Shown here in pieces: positions 4,923 through 10,172 of a DNA stretch of 10,172 nt; within the stretch, counting starts at the first letter, position 1; every line of letters starts with the position of its first letter. The position numbers were made by a program, and so were the translations under genes. Below the pieces are notes generated by a model. The model saw only the letters and a list, made by a program, of their open reading frames with translations. It had not been told where the DNA came from and searched no databases. Origin of the DNA: Minisyncoccota bacterium. GTDB taxonomy: Bacteria > Patescibacteriota > Minisyncoccia > Phycocordibacterales > UBA1006. The stretch covers positions 1-10,172 of the forward strand of contig JAJOLB010000029.1 in the NCBI GenBank assembly GCA_021129535.1. Reading direction: 5' to 3'.

Positions 4923-6072
4923 ATTTTTTAGGTCGTAAAAATGCAGGCATTACTGACCAGTCATCATCCTCAGAATCATCAATCTCTTCTATGATTTCGA
5001 TTTCTTCAATTTGATTTTTTAATTTCTTACTTTTTATTGGTTCATCAGCTGGTTCTGGAATTGATTCAGTCTCATTGCGTCGCGCAAGGGGAGAGAGTGC
5101 AGGTTTTTTAGAAACAATACCATCAAAGCCTGTTGCGATTACGGTTACCTTGATTTCACCTTTTTTCAATTTAGTATCATGAATAGTTCCAAAGATAACA
5201 CGTGCATTTGAATCAATTGATTCTGTTATGGTTGACGCGATCTCATTAACCTCGTTCATGGTTAAGTCATCGCCAGCAGAGATTGCGAAAAGGACACCTT
5301 TTGCTCCTTCAATTTCGATATCCAACAATGGTGAGTTAATTGCCTCTAATGCCGCCTCCTTTGCACGTTCATTACCTGATTTAATACCGATTCCCATAAA
5401 TGCAGCACCTGCATTTTTAAGAGTTGTTTCAATATCAGCATAATCAATATTAATAATACCAGGCGTTGTGATAAGATCTGAAATCCCTTCAACTGCTTGC
5501 CGTAGGATATCGTCAGATGTTGCAAATGCATCTTTGAATGACATATTATCACCAGCAACTATAAGTAGTCGGTCGTTTGGAATAGTGACCAAAGCGTCTA
5601 CCTCTTTTTCTAAATCTTCGATTCCTTGGTCTGCAATTTTTTGTCGTTGTGCACCTTCGAAAGAAAATGGTTTTGTTACAACACCTATTGTTAGAATTCC
5701 TGCTTCTTTTGCAGTTTTTGCAATAATTGGTGAGGCTCCTGTTCCAGTTCCGCCACCCATTCCGGCTGCAATAAATACCATGTCGGCACCTTTAATGGCT
5801 TCTTGGATTTCAGCCTTTGTTTCCTCGGCTGATGCGCGACCAATTTCTGGATTCATTCCAGAACCTAGTCCTTTTGTAAGGTTCTTGCCTATATGGATTT
5901 TTTTATTTGCTTTTGAGTGATGAAGATCCTGTGTGTCAGTGTTAACAGCAATGAACTCAACACCTGTAATTTTTGAATCAATCATGTGATTGATAGCGTT
6001 GGCTCCTGAGCCACCAACACCAATGACCTTGATGCGTGCGAATGTTTCAATTTCTGGGTTAATTTTTGGCAT
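4921..6072 (-). CDS. ftsZ: Cell division GTPase FtsZ
   Basis: 383 residues, full length. FtsZ is the tubulin-like GTPase that polymerises into the cytokinetic ring at midcell. Visible: GVGGSGAN (18-25, nucleotide binding), NTD (44-46), the tubulin/FtsZ signature GGGTGTG (106-112), EGAQRQKIADQG (129-140), and the T7 synergy loop NIDYAD (208-213) with the catalytic Asp210 and Asp213 that complete the neighbouring subunit's GTP site. The globular core ends near residue 317. A variable linker follows, acidic at its end (EIEEIEIIEEIDDSEDDD), then the conserved C-terminal peptide MPAFLRPKK (375-383), which binds FtsA. It lies downstream of ftsA on the same strand, but a strong terminator (6115-6145) separates them, so it likely uses its own promoter. 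No Shine-Dalgarno is seen before the ATG. Confidence 0.98.
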   Translation of the reverse strand: MPKINPEIETFARIKVIGVGGSGANAINHMIDSKITGVEFIAVNTDTQDLHHSKANKKIHIGKNLTKGLGSGMNPEIGRASAEETKAEIQEAIKGADMVFIAAGMGGGTGTGASPIIAKTAKEAGILTIGVVTKPFSFEGAQRQKIADQGIEDLEKEVDALVTIPNDRLLIVAGDNMSFKDAFATSDDILRQAVEGISDLITTPGIINIDYADIETTLKNAGAAFMGIGIKSGNERAKEAALEAINSPLLDIEIEGAKGVLFAISAGDDLTMNEVNEIASTITESIDSNARVIFGTIHDTKLKKGEIKVTVIATGFDGIVSKKPALSPLARRNETESIPEPADEPIKSKKLKNQIEEIEIIEEIDDSEDDDWSVMPAFLRPKK

Positions 6073-6077
6073 AATTA

Positions 6078-6083
6078 ATTATA
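6078..6083 (-). promoter_or_regulatory. -10 element 5 bases upstream of the ftsZ start codon
   Basis: On the minus strand a perfect TATAAT (6083-6078) lies 5 bases before the ATG (6072-6070), the spacing typical of leaderless genes in lineages that use them. No good -35 was found (TATATA at 17 bases). The hexamer is weak evidence in such AT-rich DNA, but the terminator just upstream makes a local promoter necessary. Confidence 0.4.
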
Positions 6084-6114
6084 ATGTTAGTACTAAATAA
6101 TATATAATTGTAAC

Positions 6115-6145
6115 AAAAAAAAACCTAAACACAATAGTGTTCAGG
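6115..6145 (-). terminator. Strong intrinsic terminator between ftsA and ftsZ
   Basis: Minus strand: CCTGAACAC (6145-6137), loop TATT, GTGTTTAGG (6132-6124), 9 bp with one G-T pair, then nine T (6123-6115). The ftsA stop codon TGA (6143-6141) is part of the stem. Confidence 0.85.
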
Positions 6146-7304
6146 GCATTATTTGATTAAAAAATTTTGAAAACATTTTTTTAACTTTTTTCATGTTTAA
6201 TTTTGATTTTTTCAAGAATGAAACATTTTTCACAAATGATAATCCATAGGCAATAGAAAACTGTTCGCCTATACTTGATGATCTTTTTGTTTTCTTTGAA
6301 TATTTAACAATTGATACATTTTGTGTTGGTAATCGTAAATATTTTTTTGTGTAGTCATTTAAAAATTCTATTTTTGAACCAGCACCTGAAAAGATAATTC
6401 CCGCAGGGAGAAGTCTGTTTTTATGTATAGATTTCAAATGACTTTCTATTATTTCAAGTATATCGATGAGTCGTGCTTGAATAATTTCCTCTACTTTCTT
6501 TTTGGAATAGTCTTTGTTTTTTAATTTCTTAACATTCTCCGCGGTTTCTAGTGGAATTTGTAATCCTAGAGCAATATCATTGGTTATACTATTAGAACCA
6601 ATAGATTTAATATGTAGCGATGTCAATGTATTGTTTTCAAATGTTGCCAGCGAGGTGGTTTCTGACCCTATGTTCACGATAATGCATCCTTGGGATTTTT
6701 GTGCATAGTTTGCCGAAGCCTCGGCGTCAGCAAGAGGTGACGCGATAAGGTCCTCCTGTATTGTTATGCCTGTTTGCTCAATCAGTGAAATAAACGCATC
6801 ATAGTGATGTTCCAAAATCGTTACAAAAATTATTTTAGCCTCTAATTTTTTACCATACATTCCAATAGGTGAACCTAGTACATCTCGTCCATCTACGAGA
6901 TATTTAACAGGAATAATATGCAAAATTTTTTTATTTGGATACTTTTGTGAAAATAAATATTCTGATTTCTGGACAAGTTCATCTATATTATAATCATTAA
7001 CTTCGCCGTCTTTGTTCGTGATGTTGATATTTGTTTTTACAAATTGCGATGACAGACCTATTCCTCCAATACTAAAAAGAGCTCTATCAATTTTTAATTT
7101 TGAAATTTTCTCAGTTTTTGCGATTGCAAATTTTATTGATTTCAATGCAGAGTTAGCATCCACAATATAACCATGACGAAAACCATGCATCGGAGATTCG
7201 ATTGCATGTAGAATATGAGGTTTTTCAGTTTTCTTTATATTTTCGCTAATGACAATTTTAATTGCATTTGATCCAATATCAATACCTATTTTATATTCAT
7301 TCAT
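6141..7304 (-). CDS. ftsA: Cell division protein FtsA (actin-like membrane tether of FtsZ)
   Basis: 387 residues, near the usual 380-420. FtsA is an actin/Hsp70-fold ATPase that binds the FtsZ C-terminal peptide and tethers it to the inner membrane. Visible: phosphate-1 motif IDIGSN (8-13) with following IKIVI; the 1C-type domain around residues 80-165; phosphate-2 motif IVNIGSETT (209-217); adenosine motif SGAGS (306-310); a late GEQFSIAYG (346-354). The last 17 residues (371-387, MKKVKKMFSKFFNQIMP) form the expected basic amphipathic membrane-targeting helix. The C-terminal end (360-380) is very Lys-rich, opposite in charge to the acidic FtsZ linker. The start is 12 bases after the ybeY stop, without a Shine-Dalgarno, so translation may be coupled. 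Last gene of the rpsU-ybeY-ftsA operon. Confidence 0.95.
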   Translation of the reverse strand: MNEYKIGIDIGSNAIKIVISENIKKTEKPHILHAIESPMHGFRHGYIVDANSALKSIKFAIAKTEKISKLKIDRALFSIGGIGLSSQFVKTNINITNKDGEVNDYNIDELVQKSEYLFSQKYPNKKILHIIPVKYLVDGRDVLGSPIGMYGKKLEAKIIFVTILEHHYDAFISLIEQTGITIQEDLIASPLADAEASANYAQKSQGCIIVNIGSETTSLATFENNTLTSLHIKSIGSNSITNDIALGLQIPLETAENVKKLKNKDYSKKKVEEIIQARLIDILEIIESHLKSIHKNRLLPAGIIFSGAGSKIEFLNDYTKKYLRLPTQNVSIVKYSKKTKRSSSIGEQFSIAYGLSFVKNVSFLKKSKLNMKKVKKMFSKFFNQIMP

Positions 7305-7316
7305 TTTGATTATTTT

Positions 7317-7709
7317 CTAGAGAAATTTTTTACAGTAAAAACGTTCTTCTTTCTCCATTTTAGCACCATGTGTCATTCCTTTCAAATGCAGACAGCCATG
7401 AATAAAAAGAAAAACAAGATGATCTCTGTAATTTCTATCATAATTCTTTGCCTCTTTTCGTGCTTGGGATAGTGTTAATATTATTTCCCCTTCATTTTGA
7501 TCTAGTGGAAATGATAGAATATTTACAGGACCTGTTTTTTTCTTCCATTTTATGTGCAGTTCTTCTGCCAGGTCTAATGTTGGAAAGGTAAGAGATAGGT
7601 CGTATTTTTTACCTAAAATAGCTTCTTTAACTTCAACAAAAGGCAGGGTTGGAATCCTGCCTTTTGTTTGTCTGAGAATAGTGAAATTTTTGTATTCCGC
7701 TACTGCCAT
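7317..7709 (-). CDS. ybeY: Endoribonuclease YbeY (16S rRNA maturation / ribosome quality control)
   Basis: 130 residues, shorter than the usual 145-160. YbeY is a Zn-dependent RNase involved in 16S rRNA 3'-end maturation and 70S quality control. The zinc site H-x3-H-x5-H is intact in HGCLHLKGMTH (His104, His108, His114); the NILSFPLD (63-70) and GEIILTLSQARKEA (74-87) segments match the NVLSFP....GDI..s...a.eqA pattern. The shortening comes from a compact N-terminus and a clipped C-terminus (EERFYCKKFL). Its ATG follows the rpsU stop after 2 bases (TAA-AA-ATG), implying translational coupling, and ftsA begins 12 bases after its stop. Codons about 15-25 contain a perfect 13-bp inverted repeat (7635-7668) that looks like a terminator or attenuator. 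Confidence 0.92.
   Translation of the reverse strand: MAVAEYKNFTILRQTKGRIPTLPFVEVKEAILGKKYDLSLTFPTLDLAEELHIKWKKKTGPVNILSFPLDQNEGEIILTLSQARKEAKNYDRNYRDHLVFLFIHGCLHLKGMTHGAKMEKEERFYCKKFL
7635..7668 (-). repeat. Perfect 13-bp inverted repeat, terminator-like, inside the 5' end of ybeY
   Basis: AACAAAAGGCAGG and CCTGCCTTTTGTT are exact complements around an 8-base loop (ATTCCAAC on the coding strand). A GC-rich 6-bp core (GGCAGG/CCTGCC) is flanked by an A run before and TTTTGTT after, the layout of an intrinsic terminator. It lies within codons 14-25 of ybeY, about 45-75 bases downstream of the rpsU stop. It could reduce transcription of ybeY and ftsA relative to rpsU when ribosomes do not follow closely. 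Confidence 0.6.
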
Positions 7710-7711
7710 TT

Positions 7712-7951
7712 TTATCGTCGTTTACGAGGTTTCAATGTTCCCATTTTTTCCTTTTTTTCGTAATTTTTTTTCAAGTCTAGTTTTGTTAATTTTTCAGATT
7801 TTTTTCTGAAATCAGAAACTACTCGGTCGAAATATCGTAGTGAACGCTTTTTACGTAGTACACCTGATTGTTTCATCTTTCGAGAAAATTTTCGTAAAAG
7901 ACCCATATTGTTGTCTTTTTTTGTCTTTTTTACATCTACATTAGTTGCCAT
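7712..7951 (-). CDS. rpsU: Small ribosomal subunit protein bS21
   Basis: 79 residues from the chosen ATG. bS21 sits on the 30S platform near the 3' end of 16S rRNA and helps initiation. The core pattern is present: LLRKFSRKMKQSGVLRKKRSLRYFDR (first half; LRRF.r.....GvL.e.r.r..y in the family), followed by a long basic tail ending KPRKRR. Lys and Arg make up over a third of the residues. The tail is longer than in E. coli (71 residues in total), as in other Patescibacteria bS21 proteins as I know them. A GTG at 7957 in frame would add two residues, but the promoter (7961-7988) would start transcription after it, so ATG 7951 is preferred. First gene of the operon with ybeY and ftsA; no Shine-Dalgarno is visible. 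Confidence 0.87.
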   Translation of the reverse strand: MATNVDVKKTKKDNNMGLLRKFSRKMKQSGVLRKKRSLRYFDRVVSDFRKKSEKLTKLDLKKNYEKKEKMGTLKPRKRR

Positions 7952-7960
7952 ATGCACAGA

Positions 7961-7988
7961 ATAATATCACAAGAGGATAAACTTGCAA
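7961..7988 (-). promoter_or_regulatory. Promoter of the rpsU-ybeY-ftsA operon
   Basis: Minus strand: TTGCAA (7988-7983, 4 of 6 to TTGACA), 16-base spacer, TATTAT (7966-7961, 5 of 6) with a TGA before it, an extended -10. The predicted start is near 7953-7955, 2-4 bases before the ATG, so the mRNA would be almost leaderless. It lies in the 47-base gap after priA. Confidence 0.55.
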
Positions 7989-7998
7989 CAAAATAAAA

Positions 7999-10050
7999 CT
8001 AAAAAACTTCGGGATTAATTTCAATGTTAATATTTCGCTCACCAAAAGGAAGAAGTCTGACGAGATTCTGGTCTTGTGAGCTTGTATTCCATTTGTCTGC
8101 GTTGATATGTATTGTAATTCCAATATCTATAAAACCATTTTTATAGGAAGAGCGAGCCTTTATGTGTGGTTGATAATCAGCCAAGCGCTCGATATAGAGA
8201 TGGTATATTTTTGTGTAATCTATTCGCAAGGCAGAATGATTTATTTTAATAACAGCAAAATTATTATTTTTTTTGTTTTTTAGGAAATTGAGATAATTTC
8301 CAGTTTTAATTATACTCCAAATTTTCAATGATTCTGTATATTGTGACAACATTGTCTTTCCAAATTCATCAGAATGCTGAATATTTTTTATGATAGATTG
8401 CAGTTTTTTTGAGAATTTTAACTGCAAGACATCTTTTTCTTTACTCGCTGTTGAAATAGATTTTTTCCGTGTCAGTGTTTTTTCAGAAACCTTTCGTGTT
8501 TGAATGTAGGTTCGTTTTGAATTATCGTATATTTTTTTTACGAGAGATAAAATACGTTCCTCGTTTGAATAGCTTTGTTGGTAGAAAATTCCATCGATAC
8601 TGACAATGAACGAGCTATCTATGTTTTCCAGAAAAGGTAGAGATTTTTGTGTTCCTATAAGGATTTTTGAACTGCTATTTTCTGTATTAAATCCCTTCAA
8701 GACCTTATTAATCTCTGTTTGATTTTTTGTTTGTGTGGAATCAATAATATATGAATCAATTTCAGGAAATAGTTTCTGCAACTCTTGCTTAATTGATTCT
8801 GTTCCAATACCCAAGGTTTGCAGTCGCCACGACCCACAAAACTGACACAAATCAAAGGCTGGAATAATTTCACCAGTTATTTTATTGATATAGAGGAGTT
8901 CTTTGTTTTTTACATACAAACTGTATGGGGTTTTTGTTTCGATGTCTTGCGCTAATTCACCGCAGTCACGGCACATGATGGTTGGAGAAAGGCTTTTGCG
9001 TGTAGTATAGAAAAATATTTTCTCATTATTTTTTACTGATTTTTTAATATGTTTCAAAATTTCATCAGAAAAAGGGGAGAATGCGACACGTTTTTTATCG
9101 ATGTCTTTGATACGTTGTGCATCAGATTGTTTCATTGGTGTTTTGGAAATAGTAGAGATAAGTTTTATTTTTTCCGGTAAAAATATTTGCATGTCTACAT
9201 TTTCATGAAATAAAGTTTTTTCACTAAATCTCTTTGCTCGCAAAATACTATCAGCAAAAATAATTTGTATCTGTGAATTCTTTGCGTATTCCTCTATAAA
9301 GATTCTGTAATCAATTTTTGGAGCTACCGCTCGATAATAATATGATGACGAATCAGACTCTATAATAATGATTGTTTTATTCAACGCAGAAACGTCAATG
9401 AATTGAGCTGTTGAAATAATGACAGATGGTTTTTTACGTAATTCTGTATATGTTGATGTTATTTTTTTTGCTGTGGTTTTTCCATGTAATAGATGTATAT
9501 TTCCAACAAAAAAATCTTGTAAATCTCTATGTATTTTTTTTACCTCCAAAACAGTCGGGCAAATAATATGAACGGATTCGTTATTTTTAATTTTTTCTTG
9601 CAAAAAAAACTCGTAATATTTTATTCGCTCGCTATATGATTTTTGCAACAAAGATTTAGAATACTGTCGCTTGTTCGGAGGTAGGTGTCCCACAGCGTCG
9701 TAGCAAAATTCATCAAAATGTTTTGTAATGTATTTTGGATAGGTGATATCAATCAATTTTCCGGCAGGTAATACGTAATAGTTTTTTAATTGCTGAACCG
9801 TGTTTAAATAGGCAGAGGAAAACACCGTTTCGTCATGTACCGTAATAATATTTCTAATTTTAAAATTTTGGTTTCGTAGGTTCTGTTTCAGGTTTTGAAC
9901 CTCGGATGTTGAAACAACAATTCCACGAATTTCCTGTTTCCGCAAGGGGATTGTTACCACCGTTCCTGGTGTGATTTGTGTAGCAGAAAAATAGCTTAAC
10001 GATTCAGCTAATATTGATGATGTTATGGGAATTATTTCTGCAACGATCAT
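7999..10050 (-). CDS. priA: PriA-like primosomal protein with lost helicase ATPase motifs
   Basis: 683 residues, against about 730 in E. coli PriA. The N-terminal 3'-DNA-binding domain is recognisable (MIVAEIIPITSSILAESLSY, then GTVVTIPLRKQEIRGIVV). The helicase core keeps the order of PriA: HIICPTVLEV (161-170, for LvPEi.Lt), HLLHGKTTAKK (186-195), a YYYRAVAPKIDYR segment (237-249, for sYkq...PrYhaRd), the zinc region CRDCG (360-364) and CQFCG (402-406), GIGTE (414-418) and ILIGTQK (463-469). However, the Walker A GxTGSGKT is absent (about 141-150, SKSLLQKSYS), DEEH is replaced by ESDSSS, and the QVAGRAGR Arg-finger motif is gone; only four of the usual eight zinc Cys remain. It may be a non-catalytic fork-binding loader. 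Priming restart by PriA is the family role. The start lies 2 bases after a minus-strand stop codon (10053-10055). Confidence 0.8.
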   Translation of the reverse strand: MIVAEIIPITSSILAESLSYFSATQITPGTVVTIPLRKQEIRGIVVSTSEVQNLKQNLRNQNFKIRNIITVHDETVFSSAYLNTVQQLKNYYVLPAGKLIDITYPKYITKHFDEFCYDAVGHLPPNKRQYSKSLLQKSYSERIKYYEFFLQEKIKNNESVHIICPTVLEVKKIHRDLQDFFVGNIHLLHGKTTAKKITSTYTELRKKPSVIISTAQFIDVSALNKTIIIIESDSSSYYYRAVAPKIDYRIFIEEYAKNSQIQIIFADSILRAKRFSEKTLFHENVDMQIFLPEKIKLISTISKTPMKQSDAQRIKDIDKKRVAFSPFSDEILKHIKKSVKNNEKIFFYTTRKSLSPTIMCRDCGELAQDIETKTPYSLYVKNKELLYINKITGEIIPAFDLCQFCGSWRLQTLGIGTESIKQELQKLFPEIDSYIIDSTQTKNQTEINKVLKGFNTENSSSKILIGTQKSLPFLENIDSSFIVSIDGIFYQQSYSNEERILSLVKKIYDNSKRTYIQTRKVSEKTLTRKKSISTASKEKDVLQLKFSKKLQSIIKNIQHSDEFGKTMLSQYTESLKIWSIIKTGNYLNFLKNKKNNNFAVIKINHSALRIDYTKIYHLYIERLADYQPHIKARSSYKNGFIDIGITIHINADKWNTSSQDQNLVRLLPFGERNINIEINPEVF

Positions 10051-10052
10051 AA

Positions 10053-10172
10053 TTAAGTACAGTATACGTTGTTTGTGTTTGAGTATAAAGTACTTGACAG
10101 AAATCTTTCTCCATGTTTAACTGTTATTGAATCGATAAACATAGACACGAGGTGTATGTTTTGGATGTTCAT
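10053..10172 (-). CDS. Open frame at the window edge, possible 3' part of a gene upstream of priA
   Basis: The minus frame is open from the window end to TAA at 10055-10053, 39 codons, with ATG as its first in-window codon and ending SNTNNVYCT. The stop is 2 bases from the priA start (TAA-TT-ATG), the same close spacing as rpsU/ybeY, which supports a real gene. No family is recognised, and a plus-strand promoter overlaps it, so it may be chance. Confidence 0.22.
   Translation of the reverse strand: MNIQNIHLVSMFIDSITVKHGERFLSSTLYSNTNNVYCT
10061..10089 (-). promoter_or_regulatory. Possible promoter of the priA-like gene
   Basis: Minus strand: TTTATA (10089-10084, 4 of 6), 17-base spacer, TATACT (10066-10061, 5 of 6), 10 bases before the ATG at 10050. 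The predicted start would leave only a few bases of leader. Confidence 0.35.
10094..10122 (+). promoter_or_regulatory. Possible divergent promoter toward the right edge
   Basis: Perfect TTGACA (10094-10099) followed by TTTAAC at 16 bases (10116-10121) or TTAACT at 17. About 30 bases on, GAGGTG (10149-10154) precedes in-frame ATGs at 10156 and 10165, the second at a good Shine-Dalgarno distance. Together they suggest a plus-strand gene starting at the edge. Confidence 0.35.

Noticed and set aside
7955..7957. GTG as start of rpsU, two codons upstream of the ATG
   Set aside because: The predicted promoter would start transcription at or after this GTG, and the ATG at 7951 gives a normal bS21 N-terminus.
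10055..10095. AAGTAC and GTACTT pair around 10055-10095 as a regulatory inverted repeat
   Set aside because: Six bases with a 29-base gap in AT-rich DNA; not convincing.
1..10172. tRNA, rRNA, CRISPR array, insertion sequence or prophage
   Set aside because: No cloverleaf or rRNA core motif, no spaced direct repeats, no transposase or integrase frame and no terminal inverted repeats were seen.

Overview
The window looks like a chromosomal segment of a small-genome, AT-rich bacterium, most likely a member of the Candidate Phyla Radiation (Patescibacteria), probably on the Parcubacteria side. The pointers are the low G+C with long A and T runs, the CxxC-x18-CxxC zinc-ribbon protein of a type common in that radiation, a lysine-rich bS21 next to a short YbeY, a PriA-like protein that has lost its ATPase motifs, and the near absence of Shine-Dalgarno sequences. 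This placement is inference; no rRNA is present. The genetic code appears standard: ftsA ends in TGA and no gene reads through TGA.

Left part, plus strand (1-2956): a frame-broken C-terminal remnant of a VIT1/CCC1-type transporter; a duplicated zinc-ribbon protein; YaaA (peroxide stress); an alkyltransferase-like protein with Phe at the Cys position; an NfsB-like nitroreductase; and a small two-helix membrane protein broken by two apparent +1 frameshifts. Most of the intact genes here fit redox or DNA-damage defence. Convergent to them on the minus strand (3007-3933) is a thioredoxin-reductase/AhpF-like flavoprotein.

Middle (3934-4870): a 345-base divergent spacer carries the best sigma70-type promoter of the window (TTGACA-17-TATAGT). 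It drives an unrecognised, very basic 180-residue protein whose leader holds a 17-codon upstream ORF. A strong terminator follows.

Right part, minus strand, transcribed right to left (10050 to 4921): a degenerate priA, then rpsU-ybeY-ftsA as a tight operon with an extended -10 promoter almost at the rpsU start codon, then an intrinsic terminator over the ftsA stop codon, then ftsZ with its own -10 element 5 bases before its ATG. This links 30S maturation (bS21, YbeY) with divisome assembly (FtsA membrane anchor, FtsZ ring). A perfect 13-bp terminator-like inverted repeat inside the first codons of ybeY could act as an attenuator between rpsU and ybeY-ftsA.

Two themes run through the window. 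Four transcription units have a terminator hairpin that includes the stop codon. Several start codons lack a ribosome binding site and have a -10-like element only a few bases upstream, which suggests leaderless or near-leaderless mRNAs. No tRNA, rRNA, CRISPR array or insertion sequence was seen.
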